From contig JAZKBR010000001.1 in the NCBI GenBank assembly GCA_040388535.1, positions 420,821 to 484,820 of the forward strand: DNA of 64,000 bases, given 5' to 3'. The notes below the pieces were generated by a model. The model was not told the DNA's origin and made no database searches. It saw only the letters and a program-made list of their open reading frames with translations. This DNA is from Gemmatimonadota bacterium (GTDB lineage Bacteria > Gemmatimonadota > Gemmatimonadetes > Gemmatimonadales > GWC2-71-9). Position 1 is the first letter of the stretch. Each line of letters starts with the position of its first letter. The translations under genes and the position numbers were made by a program. Shown here piece after piece: positions 11,029 through 18,874 of the stretch.

Positions 11029-11826
11029 TTACGCCCAGCCGGCCGGGGGGCCGTCTCCCTGCAGGGCCGCGGCGAGATGGCTCCCGTCGAGCAGGGCCAG
11101 CCCCCGAGCCGAGACCCCGAAGGTCCGCCGCGCGGTCCGCTGCAGCAGCGATACCGAAGAAAATCCGAGCAATTGCGCCACATCGGCGACCCGGTACCCG
11201 GGATTCCCGAGCAGCTGCCCGGCGGCCACCAGCCGGACCGCGTCGATTGCCCGCTTGAGCGAGGGCGCCCCCCCCGCTGCAAAGCTCCGGGAAAGGGTCT
11301 CTCTCCGGACCTTGAGTCTACGCGCCAGTACCGCCGTCGTGAGTCCCCCCGGAGCCCCCGTCACGACCTCGACCCAGGCCCGCTGCTGCAGTGGCTCTAG
11401 CAGGCCGAGGCGGGGGCCGAGCGGGATCAACTCCTCCTGGCGCCGGGCAGTGAGCCCGTGTCGGCGGACCAGGCGGCCGAGCACCGGCTCATCGAGCCCC
11501 TCGAGGGCGAGCGCCGCGACCCGATCGCGGTGTGCTCGCAGCACCAGGTCGGCGTCATCCGATCGCAACGGGGCATAGAGGAGGAGCGGCACCCCAGGGA
11601 AATCGCGCCGCAGCGATTGCAGCACCACGCCGCGCACCGATTCCGGTCCGAGGATGATCGCTTCGAGGATGTTGCGGGAGAGGAGTGCGGCAAGATGCGT
11701 TGGTGAACGCGCTGTCAGCAGCTTGGCAACCGATGCGGGGAGCGCTCGCCGCAACGCGAGGATCGCGGGGCGCCGCTCGAGCAGCGCGGCGACGACCGGC
11801 AGAGATCCCCTCGAAGGTGAGCGCAC
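11029..11826 (-). CDS. AraC-type helix-turn-helix protein
   Basis: 265 residues. The C-terminal about 100 residues match an AraC DNA-binding domain: RRLKVRRETLSRSFAAGG (first HTH) and GYRVADVAQLLGFSSVSLLQ followed by RTARRTFGVSARGL (second HTH, canonical spacing). The N-terminal half (SLPVVAALLERRPAILALRR...LEAIILGPESVRGVVL) is not a recognised effector domain. It may be a degenerate receiver-like fold, since LEAIILG and VPLLLYAPL alternate like its beta strands, but no phosphoacceptor pattern is clear. Divergence from classic AraC suggests a lineage-specific regulator. It sits just upstream of atpA on the same strand. Confidence 0.75.
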   Translation of the reverse strand: MRSPSRGSLPVVAALLERRPAILALRRALPASVAKLLTARSPTHLAALLSRNILEAIILGPESVRGVVLQSLRRDFPGVPLLLYAPLRSDDADLVLRAHRDRVAALALEGLDEPVLGRLVRRHGLTARRQEELIPLGPRLGLLEPLQQRAWVEVVTGAPGGLTTAVLARRLKVRRETLSRSFAAGGAPSLKRAIDAVRLVAAGQLLGNPGYRVADVAQLLGFSSVSLLQRTARRTFGVSARGLALLDGSHLAAALQGDGPPAGWA

Positions 11827-11828
11827 GC

Positions 11829-11866
11829 AGAAACTAGAGACTAGAGAATAGTGACTAGCGACTAGA
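11829..11866. repeat. Short ACTAGAG-type direct repeats
   Basis: Degenerate tandem units of ACTAGAG/ACTAGCG/ATAGTG about 7 bp long, between the AraC-type gene and the nudix gene. It resembles other intergenic heptamer runs in the window. Confidence 0.5.
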
Positions 11867-12368
11867 GAGCATTACTGGCGGGGGGGATTGGTGCGGGCCG
11901 TCCCTTCGGCCGCCCCTGCCCGACCGCGACCAGGGTACGCGCCATCTCGGCGCCGCGCCGCAGCACGCCGCGGGCATTGTCGTAGCTGAGCACCTCGAGC
12001 GCCTTGTCGAGCACTTCCCAGCGCACCGCCGTGATTCCCTCATCGACCTGCGGCACCGCGTCGCCAGCCGGAGACTCGAACAGGAAGAAGTGGCAGAACT
12101 TGTGGATGTAGCGCCCGCGAAAGCGGAAGTGCCAGTCGATGATCCGGATCGGGCCCTGATGAATCAGCTGCTCGAGGCCGGTCTCTTCCCGGGTCTCGCG
12201 CATCGCCGCATCGGCGGGCGTCTCCTCGTCCTCGAGGTGCCCCTTGGGAAAGCCCCAGTGCTGATAGGAATCCCGGATCAGGAGGAAGCGCGCGGTCTGG
12301 TCGGGATCGCGTCGGAACACGATGCCGCCAGCCGAGACTTCTCGCTCTGCGCGCTTCTTGGACGCCAT
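11862..12368 (-). CDS. Nudix hydrolase
   Basis: 168 residues with a complete Nudix box spanning Gly43 to Leu65: G43-x5-E49-x7-R57-E58-x2-E61-E62-x-G64-L65. Position 59 is Thr instead of a bulky aliphatic. The N-terminus VSAGGIVFRRD and the segment WGFPKGHLE resemble diadenosine-polyphosphate and (d)NTP pyrophosphatases of the MutT/Ap4A group. The tail after residue 140 is proline-rich (GRPKGRPAPIPPAS). A cytosolic housecleaning hydrolase of nucleoside-diphosphate-linked compounds is likely; the exact substrate cannot be told. Confidence 0.88.
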   Translation of the reverse strand: MASKKRAEREVSAGGIVFRRDPDQTARFLLIRDSYQHWGFPKGHLEDEETPADAAMRETREETGLEQLIHQGPIRIIDWHFRFRGRYIHKFCHFFLFESPAGDAVPQVDEGITAVRWEVLDKALEVLSYDNARGVLRRGAEMARTLVAVGQGRPKGRPAPIPPASNAL

Positions 12369-12400
12369 GAAATGCCTTTGGAATTACTGTGAATAGTTTG

Positions 12401-12560
12401 TCACCCTGAACGAAGTGAGGGGACAAAGTGTCGCTGTCGCCCTGAGCGCAGCGAGGGGGCGGAGCATGGTACCGCGGCGATGCCTTGCCCCCTCGCTTTG
12501 CTCAGGGCGACAACCTCACATCGGCGCTCCGCCCCCTCGCTACGCTCAGGGCGACAACTA
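12401..12560. repeat. Family 2 palindromic repeat cluster
   Basis: Four units with core CCCTGAGCG-CAGCGAGGG (or CCCTGAACGAAGTGAGGG), two in each orientation, forming a long potential hairpin centred near 12475. The right edge touches the TAG of mlaD. The unit TTGTCGCCCTGAGCGNAGCG followed by AGGGGGCGGAGC recurs in nine clusters in the left 44 kb. Position between the nudix gene and mlaD suggests a terminator or REP-like role. Confidence 0.85.
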
Positions 12561-13565
12561 GAAGACAGAGAAGCGGAAATACCTGCGCGGGTTAACCTGG
12601 ATATCGGCGAGCAGTGTCCGCAGCTGCACCACCGTCTTCGTGGCTTCACGATAGAGCGTCGAGTCGGTCGAGAGCAACCCCAGCGTCCCCTGCCCCGACT
12701 GCAAGCGCGTCAACACACTGTCGGTACTGGTGATGATATGAACCAGGCGTTCGCGCTGATCCCGAGCAGCCACGGTGAGTTGCCGCAGGTCGCCGCTGGA
12801 GGCCTTGAGCTGTGCCGTGGCATCGCGGGCATCGTGCACCATTGCGTTGAGTTCGCCGGACGCCGTCGACGAATCGACGCGCGACAGCGTCGCCTGCAAG
12901 TGCTGGCTCGCCTTCGCGATATCATCGGAGCTGTTGGCGGCATTGCCAACCACCTTGTCCATCGCACTGGTCTGGCGCTGAGTGAAGTTCACCAGTTGAT
13001 CGGCCATCCGCCGCAGGTCGCGCACCGAACCGCGAATGTCGGCAATCGATTGCGAGTCGACAGCGCCCGAGACCCGGTTCGTCACCACTGCGATGTCGCT
13101 GGCTATCCGGCTGGCCTGCGCGGTGAGCTGGCCGATGTCGGGAAGCGTCGCCCCCGGCCAGCGCCCCTTCGCGCCGATTCGTGCCTCGGCAAGTGCCTGA
13201 CGCACATCGGGATCATTCGGTGCGCGTCCGGAATCAGTGACCGCGATCTGCCACTCGCCAAAGAGTGAGGCCGAGACCGCAATCGCGACCGGCTGATCGG
13301 GGATCTCGTCCGGCGCGACCATCCGCAGGTCGGTCTCGACCCAGTCGCCCTCGGCGAGCCGCACCGCTTCAACCCGCCCGACCTTCACACCGCGCAGCAC
13401 CACCGGGTCGCCGGCCTTCACGCCGCCCACGGTGCGGAAGCGCGCCGTGTAGAGTGACTTCGGTCCGCGCGGCCCGATGCCACCGAGCCAGAGCGCTGCG
13501 GCGATCACGACGACAATCGCGCCGACCACCGAGGCACCCACCGTGAAGTCGCGTGACCGCGTCAT
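12558..13565 (-). CDS. mlaD: MlaD-type MCE-domain protein
   Basis: 335 residues with a single N-terminal transmembrane helix (FTVGASVVGAIVVVIAAALW) followed by an MCE/MlaD domain at about 35-120 (YTARFRTVGGVKAGDPVVLR, then GVKVGRVEAVRL). The C-terminal 190 residues are helical and resemble coiled-coil extensions of larger MCE proteins. MlaD proteins bind lipid in the periplasm and work with MlaE and MlaF. ATG overlaps the mlaF stop by 4 bp. The operon lacks MlaB and MlaC here. Direction of lipid transport cannot be inferred. Confidence 0.88.
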   Translation of the reverse strand: MTRSRDFTVGASVVGAIVVVIAAALWLGGIGPRGPKSLYTARFRTVGGVKAGDPVVLRGVKVGRVEAVRLAEGDWVETDLRMVAPDEIPDQPVAIAVSASLFGEWQIAVTDSGRAPNDPDVRQALAEARIGAKGRWPGATLPDIGQLTAQASRIASDIAVVTNRVSGAVDSQSIADIRGSVRDLRRMADQLVNFTQRQTSAMDKVVGNAANSSDDIAKASQHLQATLSRVDSSTASGELNAMVHDARDATAQLKASSGDLRQLTVAARDQRERLVHIITSTDSVLTRLQSGQGTLGLLSTDSTLYREATKTVVQLRTLLADIQVNPRRYFRFSVF

Positions 13566-14287
13566 TCCGGTCGCCCGTTGATGAATTGCTGGACCAGCGG
13601 ATCGGTCGACGCCTGCATCTCCGCCACACTCCCCTGGGCCCGCACGCGTCCTTCGTGCAGCATCGCCAGGCGATCGCCGACGGTGAATGCCGAGCGCATA
13701 TCGTGGGTCACGATCAGGGAGGTGACGCCGAGTTCATCTCGGGTTCGGCGCATCAGGAGATCCATCGTGGCGGAGGTCACTGGGTCGAGGCCGGTCGTCG
13801 GTTCGTCCCAGAGAATGTAACGCGGCTGCAAGGCGATCGCGCGGGCGATCCCCACGCGCTTGCGCATCCCGCCCGAAAGTTCGGCCGGGTGCCGCTCGAG
13901 CACATCGGGAAGGCCAACAATGCCGAGCGACCGGGTGACCCGGGCATTGATCTCGTCGGGGTCGAGTTGCTGCCGCAGCAGACCGAGGCGGATGTTCTCT
14001 TCGATGGTGAGGGAATCGAAGAGCGCAGCCGACTGGAAGACAAAGCCGATCTCGCGGCGCAGCGCCGTGAGCGCCTCGGTCTCGAGCGTCTCGACTGCGC
14101 GGCCGTCGACTTCCACCGAGCCGCTGTCGGGTCGCAGCAATCCCACGACGTGCTTGAGGGTCACGCTCTTGCCGGAGCCCGACGCACCGATGAGCACGGT
14201 GGTCTTGCCGTCGGGCACGTCGAGCGAGAATCCGTTGAGCACGACGCGACTACCGAACTGCTTGTGCACATCGAGAAAACGGATCAC
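13562..14287 (-). CDS. mlaF: MlaF-type ABC transporter ATPase
   Basis: 241 residues. All ABC motifs are present: Walker A GASGSGKS near residue 33, Q-loop FVFQSAALFDSLT, signature LSGGMRKRVGIARAI, Walker B YILWDEPTTGLDPV, and H-loop SLIVTHDM. The GMRKR signature is characteristic of the Mla/TGD ATPases. It should energise phospholipid movement through the MlaE permease. GTG start overlapping mlaE by 4 bp (GTGA); the stop overlaps mlaD by 4 bp, giving a tightly coupled EFD operon. Confidence 0.93.
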   Translation of the reverse strand: MIRFLDVHKQFGSRVVLNGFSLDVPDGKTTVLIGASGSGKSVTLKHVVGLLRPDSGSVEVDGRAVETLETEALTALRREIGFVFQSAALFDSLTIEENIRLGLLRQQLDPDEINARVTRSLGIVGLPDVLERHPAELSGGMRKRVGIARAIALQPRYILWDEPTTGLDPVTSATMDLLMRRTRDELGVTSLIVTHDMRSAFTVGDRLAMLHEGRVRAQGSVAEMQASTDPLVQQFINGRPE

Positions 14288-15027
14288 AGCAGCACCAGCG
14301 CCCAGAAGGCATCGAGCACCAGGATCGCTTCACAACCCAGGACCACGGCGCGCGTCGTCTCGCGACCAACGCCCTCGGCGCCGCCGGTGGTGGAGAGGCC
14401 GCGATGGGCGCCCAGCAGGGCGACGGCGAAGCCGAACGACGCGCTCTTGAGCAGGCCGAACCAGAGGTCCTTGAAGTGGTAGAAGAACTTCAGTCCCTTG
14501 GCGAACTCGAAATTGGAAAGGTCGAGCAGTGCCGTGGCCGTGATCCAACCCGCACCGATCCCGACGATCACGGCGAAGGCGGTCACCACCGGGAACATCA
14601 CCGTCGCCGCGATGACCCGCGGCACCACCAGATAGGAATCGGGATTGTACGCGAGCGTCTCGAGGGCATCGACCTGTTCGGTCACCTTCATCGTGCCGAT
14701 CTCGGCCGCGATGTTGGCACCGACCCTGCCGGCGAGCGCCATCCCGGTGAGGACGGGCCCAAGCTCCATCATGATCGTCTTGCCGACGAGGGCGCCGACG
14801 AAGTAGCGCGGCACCGAGCCGGTGAAGATGTACGACGCCAGCAGGGCGAGGACGATGCCGGTGAAGAGGGCGATGAAGAGCCCGATCGGCACCGACTCGA
14901 CTCCGAGCCGCTGCATCTGGCCGAGGAGGAGTGGGCGCCAGGTGGCGGTGTCGCGCAGGGCACGCGCCGCGCGGCGGGTGGAGGAGCCTACGGACGAGAG
15001 GAGATTGTCGAGGGACGGCACACCCAA
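14284..15027 (-). CDS. mlaE: MlaE-type lipid transport permease
   Basis: 247 residues with five to six hydrophobic segments and the MlaE (DUF140) signature around GPVLTGMALAGRVGANIAAE and GTMKVTEQVDALETLAYNP, followed by YLVVPRVIAATVMFP. It is the inner-membrane permease of the Mla system. The apparent start is TTG at 15027, with an in-frame GTG two codons later. No Shine-Dalgarno is visible because the upstream coding strand is a long pyrimidine tract, complement of a G-rich repeat. First gene of the mlaEFD operon. Confidence 0.92.
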   Translation of the reverse strand: MGVPSLDNLLSSVGSSTRRAARALRDTATWRPLLLGQMQRLGVESVPIGLFIALFTGIVLALLASYIFTGSVPRYFVGALVGKTIMMELGPVLTGMALAGRVGANIAAEIGTMKVTEQVDALETLAYNPDSYLVVPRVIAATVMFPVVTAFAVIVGIGAGWITATALLDLSNFEFAKGLKFFYHFKDLWFGLLKSASFGFAVALLGAHRGLSTTGGAEGVGRETTRAVVLGCEAILVLDAFWALVLL

Positions 15028-15037
15028 ATGTACGACG

Positions 15038-15062
15038 AGGAGGGAGGAGGGAGGAGGGAGGG
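15038..15062 (+). repeat. G-rich tract (possible G-quadruplex)
   Basis: Repeated GAGGAGGG units give at least four GGG runs immediately upstream of mlaE, on its template strand. Confidence 0.45.
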
Positions 15063-15122
15063 TGTCGCCCTGAGCGAAGCGAGGGGGTGGAGCTCCGCTC
15101 CCTCGCTTCGCTCAGGATGACA
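15062..15122. repeat. Family 2 inverted repeat pair
   Basis: Two CCCTGAGCGAAGCGAGGG-type units in opposite orientation around GGAGCTCC, making a near-continuous hairpin of about 55 nt between the fasciclin gene and mlaE. Followed by heptamer repeats at 15123-15158. Confidence 0.85.
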
Positions 15123-15158
15123 CACTATCCGTCATCCATCATCCGTCATCCGTCATCC
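15123..15158. repeat. Tandem heptamer repeat (CATCCGT)
   Basis: About five units of CATCCGT/CATCCAT, the complement of the GATGACG-type heptamers found at 36881, 38265 and 38684. Lies just after the fasciclin gene stop. Confidence 0.75.
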
Positions 15159-15164
15159 CTTCTG

Positions 15165-15719
15165 TTACGGCATCAACACCTTATCCACCACATGAATCAC
15201 GCCATTGCTCTGCATCACGTCGGCAATCGTCACGTGCGCCACGTTTCCCTTGGCGTCTGTCACCATCACCATCTGCATCTTGCCCATCATCCCGGTGGAG
15301 AGCCAGAGCGACTCGCCCTGTACCGTCTTCACTTCGGCCTTGCCGCCGCCGGCCTTGATCGCGGCCATCACCGACTTCGCGTCCCACTTCCCGGCGACGA
15401 CGTGGTAGGTCAGGATCTTGGTGAGGGTCGCCTTGTTCTCGGGCTTGAGCAGTGATTCGACCGTGCCGGCCGGGAGGGCCGCGAACGCCTCATTCGTGGG
15501 GGCGAAGACCGTGAACGGCCCCTTCCCCTTGAGAGTCTCCACCAGTCCGGCGGCCTTCACCGCAGCGACCAGCGTGGTGTGGTCCTTCGAGTTCACCGCG
15601 TTGTCGATGATGTCCTTGGTGCGGTACATCGCGGCGCCGCCGACCATCGGGTTCTGGGCCTGGGCGGCGGGAACAACGGCCAGGGTCAGCGCGGCCAGTG
15701 CCATGAAGCGAGTAAACAT
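15165..15719 (-). CDS. Secreted fasciclin (FAS1) domain protein
   Basis: 184 residues: signal peptide ([19 protein letters not shown], then QAQ) and one FAS1 domain filling the rest. The H1 box [19 protein letters not shown] and the H2-like [16 protein letters not shown], then [13 protein letters not shown] at the C-terminus, are diagnostic. FAS1 domains mediate adhesion or matrix interactions in exported bacterial proteins. The sequence AGGGSKAEVKTV-like segment is short, so it is a minimal single-domain secreted fasciclin. Single gene, with repeats on both sides. Confidence 0.92.
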   Translation of the reverse strand: MFTRFMALAALTLAVVPAAQAQNPMVGGAAMYRTKDIIDNAVNSKDHTTLVAAVKAAGLVETLKGKGPFTVFAPTNEAFAALPAGTVESLLKPENKATLTKILTYHVVAGKWDAKSVMAAIKAGGGKAEVKTVQGESLWLSTGMMGKMQMVMVTDAKGNVAHVTIADVMQSNGVIHVVDKVLMP

Positions 15720-16017
15720 CTGAATTGAGCTCCGGTGCGTGTGGGAAGTTGGTGCTGCAGCGGAGTTACGACGTGACGTTGAGATTGGATCTACAGCAGG
15801 GGAAGGGGGAAGGGGGAAGGGGGAAGGGAGAGGGGAGGAGGGGCTACGCGGGCGTTGCGTCGTGGGCTCCCTCGCAGCGGCCTCATGCAGTCCCGCGCAC
15901 CAGCTCTACCGTCGCTAGCGCGATCGCCGTCGGGCCAGTGCAGCCGCGGAGAGGGAGCCCACGGCGGAACGGCCGGTGCGGCTGGATGCTTGGTGCGGGA
16001 TCTGGTGCGTCTCGGAG
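15720..16017. other. Gene-free region with G-rich tract and inverted repeat
   Basis: At 15796-15841 four or more runs of GGGG/GGGGG are separated by AA, a strong G-quadruplex pattern. At 15861-15873 and 15951-15963 an exact 13-bp inverted repeat (CGTGGGCTCCCTC) brackets about 75 bp, possibly a remnant element. No gene is supported. Confidence 0.5.
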
Positions 16018-16047
16018 ACCGGTGCCGCCCAAGGGCGGCACCGCCGG
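16018..16047. repeat. Single REP-like palindrome (family 1)
   Basis: ACCGGTGCCGCCC...GGGCGGCACCGCCGG, the same compensated arm variant as at 5331-5360, just downstream of the sigma factor stop. Confidence 0.85.
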
Positions 16048-16054
16048 AAATACC

Positions 16055-17032
16055 CTACGCGGCGTAGCTCGCGAGCGCCCGCCCGACATCCCCTTCCTTG
16101 AGCCGCTTCAGCGCGCGATCGCGCAACTGGCGCACGCGCTCGCGGGTCACGCCGAGCATCGAGCCGATCTCTTCAAGGGTATGCTCGCGGCCGCCATCGA
16201 GGCCGAAGTAGAGACGCAGCACCTTCGAGTCGCGCGGCGGCAGCGTGCGCAGGGCGAGATCGATCTCTTCAGTGAGGAAGCGCTCCATCACTTCCGTTTC
16301 CGGATCGACGTAGTCCTGGCCGACGAAGCGATCGATGAGGGAGCGATCACCATCCAGGTCGAGCGGCGCGTCGAGGCGCACTTCCGCCACGTTGAGCGAC
16401 GCGAGCGACTGCACCACATCGAGCGCGAGCCCGGTGGCGACGGCAAGCTCTTCGGGAGTCGGTTCGCGACGCAAATCCTGTCGCAGTGACTCGGCAGTGC
16501 GAATGATCCGCGACAGGTCGGCGGTGCGATTGAGCGGCACCCGCACGGTGCGGCCCTGGCGCGCGAGCGCGGCGAGGATCGACTGGCGAATCCACCACAC
16601 GGCGTAGGAGATGAACTTCACGCCCTGGTCGGGGTCGAACTTCTTCGCCGCCGTCATCAGGCCGAGGTTCCCTTCGCCGATCAGGTCGGTGAGGGCCATG
16701 CCGCGATTCTGGTACTTCTTTGCGACCGAGATGACGAAGCGGAGATTGCGCTTGACCAGCTCCTGCATCGCCTCTTCGTCGCCCCGGCGAACGCGGCGGG
16801 CGATGGCGACTTCCTGGTCGGAGGTCAGCAGCGGGGTGCGGGAGACCTCAAAGAGGTACTGGTCGAGATTGTCGTGATCGGCGTCGCGCACGCCGAGGGA
16901 GCGGGCGGTTTCCCGTTTGCGGGGCTTCCGCTTCGCGGTGCTCTCATCCGCCAGAATCTCGGCGAGGGAGGCCTCGTCGGCGAAGGAGGTCGTCCGGGGG
17001 ACGCGGGGCGCTGGAGTAAAGGCGTCGGACAA
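16055..17032 (-). CDS. RpoD/SigA-type sigma-70 factor, short
   Basis: 325 residues. Region 1.2 (DNLDQYLFEVSRTPLLTSDQE), region 2 (LVKRNLRFVISVAKKYQNRG and GVKFISYAVWWIRQSI), region 3 (ELAVATGLALDVVQSLASLN) and region 4 (TLEEIGSMLGVTRERVRQLR) are all intact. The large region 1.1 is lacking, replaced by a 50-residue basic N-terminus with KRKPRKRE. Compact sigma factors like this serve as the primary sigma in some phyla and as group 2 factors in others; which applies here cannot be told. TTG start with an AAGGA site 7 nt upstream. The tRNA promoter lies just upstream on the other strand. Confidence 0.92.
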   Translation of the reverse strand: MSDAFTPAPRVPRTTSFADEASLAEILADESTAKRKPRKRETARSLGVRDADHDNLDQYLFEVSRTPLLTSDQEVAIARRVRRGDEEAMQELVKRNLRFVISVAKKYQNRGMALTDLIGEGNLGLMTAAKKFDPDQGVKFISYAVWWIRQSILAALARQGRTVRVPLNRTADLSRIIRTAESLRQDLRREPTPEELAVATGLALDVVQSLASLNVAEVRLDAPLDLDGDRSLIDRFVGQDYVDPETEVMERFLTEEIDLALRTLPPRDSKVLRLYFGLDGGREHTLEEIGSMLGVTRERVRQLRDRALKRLKEGDVGRALASYAA

Positions 17033-17041
17033 GCGATTTCC

Positions 17042-17070
17042 TTGACACTATTTGGCGCGCCGGATAGGTT
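17042..17070 (+). promoter_or_regulatory. Sigma-70 promoter of the tRNA array
   Basis: A perfect -35 TTGACA at 17042-17047, a 17-nt spacer, and a weak -10 TAGGTT at 17065-17070, about 50 bp before tRNA-Ala. It overlaps the leader of the divergent sigma factor gene. Confidence 0.6.
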
Positions 17071-17118
17071 GTCGTGCTACCTCGGCGCGCGCCCGAAGTT
17101 GAAGCGCGGCAAGGTAAT

Positions 17119-17191
17119 GGGGGCGTAGCTCAGTTGGGAGAGCGCGTGAATGGCATTCACGAGGTCAGGGGTTCGATCCCCCTCGCCTCCA
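17119..17191 (+). tRNA. tRNA-Ala (GGC)
   Basis: 73 nt cloverleaf: acceptor GGGGGCG/CGCCTCC, anticodon loop ATGGCAT, T-loop TTCGATC, discriminator A. CCA is not encoded. First of six tRNA genes on this strand. Confidence 0.97.
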
Positions 17192-17272
17192 CTCCCGGAG
17201 CGGTTTTGGCCGGGTCTGGAGTAGTTGCGAAGGAGGGCTGGCGCGGGTAGGTTCGGCGTCCGCTCAGGTGCT

Positions 17273-17345
17273 GCGGGAATAGCTCAGTTGGTAGAGCACA
17301 ACCTTGCCAAGGTTGGGGTCGCGGGTTCGAGTCCCGTTTCCCGCT
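17273..17345 (+). tRNA. tRNA-Gly (GCC)
   Basis: 73 nt: acceptor GCGGGAA/TTCCCGC, anticodon stem CAACC/GGTTG with loop TTGCCAA, T-loop TTCGAGT, discriminator T. CCA not encoded. Confidence 0.97.
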
Positions 17346-17395
17346 CTGGGTACCAAGGAATTCGAGGACTCCGAAAGGATCCTCACACGGAACGA

Positions 17396-17469
17396 CGCGG
17401 GGTGGAGCAGTCTGGTAGCTCGCCGGGCTCATAACCCGGAGGTCGTGGGTTCAAATCCCACCCCCGCCA
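17396..17469 (+). tRNA. Initiator tRNA-fMet (CAT)
   Basis: 74 nt: CGCGGGG/CCCCGCC acceptor with an unpaired C1:C72, anticodon loop CTCATAA, and GC-only anticodon stem CCGGG/CCCGG. The 1-72 mismatch and the three GC pairs next to the loop mark an initiator rather than an elongator tRNA. Confidence 0.94.
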
Positions 17470-17523
17470 TGCTTGATGCGACGGGCAGGAGGCCCTTGGG
17501 TCGCCTGCCCGTTGTTCGTGACC

Positions 17524-17597
17524 GGGCGTTTAGCTCAGTTGGTTAGAGCGCCACGTTGACATCGTGGAGGTCACAAGTTCGAGTCTTGTAACGCCCA
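17524..17597 (+). tRNA. tRNA-Val (GAC)
   Basis: 74 nt: acceptor GGGCGTT/AACGCCC, anticodon stem CCACG/CGTGG with loop TTGACAT, T-stem ACAAG/CTTGT. CCA not encoded. An inverted pair of GGGAGAAGGGAGA-type repeats follows at 17607-17696, possibly a terminator. Confidence 0.96.
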
Positions 17598-17703
17598 TCA
17601 AGTGCGAGAAGGGAGAAGGGAGAAGGGAGATTTCAGACGGCTAGATCGGAAATCGGGGCTGCGACCCCTTCTCCCATCTCTCTTCTCCCTTCTCTTGTAG
17701 TCT

Positions 17704-17777
17704 GGGTCCATAGCTCAATTGGATAGAGCATCTGACTACGGATCAGAAGGTTGGGGGTTCGACTCCCTCTGGGCCCA
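17704..17777 (+). tRNA. tRNA-Arg (ACG)
   Basis: 74 nt: acceptor GGGTCCA/TGGGCCC, anticodon stem TCTGA/TCAGA with loop CTACGGA, so the first anticodon base is an A expected to become inosine and read CGN codons. Confidence 0.96.
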
Positions 17778-17814
17778 TGAGTAAGCGCCAACCGTCGGCG
17801 CACAATGGAATAGA

Positions 17815-17889
17815 CGGGGCGTAGCGCAGCCCGGTTAGCGCGCCTGCTTCGGGAGCAGGAGGTCCCCGGTTCAAATCCGGGCGCCCCGA
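17815..17889 (+). tRNA. tRNA-Pro (CGG)
   Basis: 75 nt: acceptor CGGGGCG/CGCCCCG, anticodon stem CCTGC/GCAGG with loop TTCGGGA, T-stem CCCGG/CCGGG, discriminator A. Last gene of the array. Confidence 0.96.
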
Positions 17890-17910
17890 TGTTAAAAGTC
17901 AGTATCAACG

Positions 17911-17948
17911 AACGCTCCGCGAAGACCTCGCGGAGCGTTTCGTTTGCC
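17911..17948 (+). terminator. Rho-independent terminator after the tRNA array
   Basis: An 11-bp perfect stem AACGCTCCGCG/CGCGGAGCGTT with a 7-nt loop, followed by TTTCGTTT. It ends the tRNA transcript and also lies after the convergent LytTR gene. Confidence 0.85.
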
Positions 17949-17991
17949 GGGTGTAGATCGGAAGCCAATGGCCTACGCATTCACCCTTCCG

Positions 17992-18816
17992 TCACCGTTG
18001 CCGGAACATCGCACGAATCGCAGCTGTCCCCGCGCGACTGGCGGTCACCGAGTCACCACTTCGCATCACAATGCGCACCCGACTCCCAGGCAGGCTCTCA
18101 ATCGCCCGGACGTAGTCCAGATTGACGATGTGCGATCTATGCACCCGCACGAAACGGGATCCGTCGAGTTGATTGGCCAGTCGGGAGAGACGCTCGGACG
18201 CGAGCACCCGTCGACCATCGGCGAAGACTGCGACGTAGTCATCGCAGCCTTCCAGCCGCTGGATGGCGCTGACGGGAATGACCTCCGTCCGCATCCCGAT
18301 GCGTACGGGTATGTGCGCCAGCGGAGGGTGCTGCACCGGACCCTGTTGCAGGGGCACACCCTCGCCTCTCTCGTTCCGCAGGCAGATGATGCTCGCCACC
18401 GCCACGAACGCAAGGTAGACCGAGAAACCGGTGATCGCCTGCCATGGCAGTGCTTGCGAGGTCATCAGCGCATCGGCCACGCCGCGCACTCGAAATGGAT
18501 TGAGCGCGTACTGGAGCCAGATCCATGCGACCACGAACACCGCCGCGCCGCCCGCGTGGCGCACGAGAAAACCGACCTGAACATCCCGTGACCACCGGGT
18601 GCGCAGCGCAATCTCCCAGACTGGAACGCCGAGCACGATGGTCAATCCGGTGGCGAGCCCTCCGATGATCATCGCCCGCTCGCCCAGCGCCCCTCGGCTT
18701 GCCGCGAACGCGGCGATCCAGCCCGGAATCAGGGGCGTCAACCCGAGTCCGAACCCTTCGTATCGCCGCCGCAAGCCGCCGACCGAGAAAACCTCACCGT
18801 TCACCGATTGAGTCAT
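17992..18816 (-). CDS. Membrane-anchored LytTR-type DNA-binding protein
   Basis: 274 residues. The N-terminal half contains three to four hydrophobic segments (IIGGLATGLTIVLGVPVWEI, HAGGAAVFVVAWIWLQYAL, FSVYLAFVAVASIICL). The C-terminal 100 residues form a LytTR domain: VIPVSAIQRLEGCDDYVAVF, then RLANQLDGSRFVRVHRSHIV, then VDYVRAI-like LDYVRAIESLPGSRVRI. There is no receiver domain, so it is a membrane-tethered LytTR factor and not a classic response regulator. ATG has a GGAG site. It is divergent from the secreted protein at 18875, its likely target. Confidence 0.85.
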   Translation of the reverse strand: MTQSVNGEVFSVGGLRRRYEGFGLGLTPLIPGWIAAFAASRGALGERAMIIGGLATGLTIVLGVPVWEIALRTRWSRDVQVGFLVRHAGGAAVFVVAWIWLQYALNPFRVRGVADALMTSQALPWQAITGFSVYLAFVAVASIICLRNERGEGVPLQQGPVQHPPLAHIPVRIGMRTEVIPVSAIQRLEGCDDYVAVFADGRRVLASERLSRLANQLDGSRFVRVHRSHIVNLDYVRAIESLPGSRVRIVMRSGDSVTASRAGTAAIRAMFRQR

Positions 18817-18874
18817 TGTCTCCTCACGCTGGTCGAACGTTGTTCAGGCGAACTCCATCCTACGAGGAAGATCA

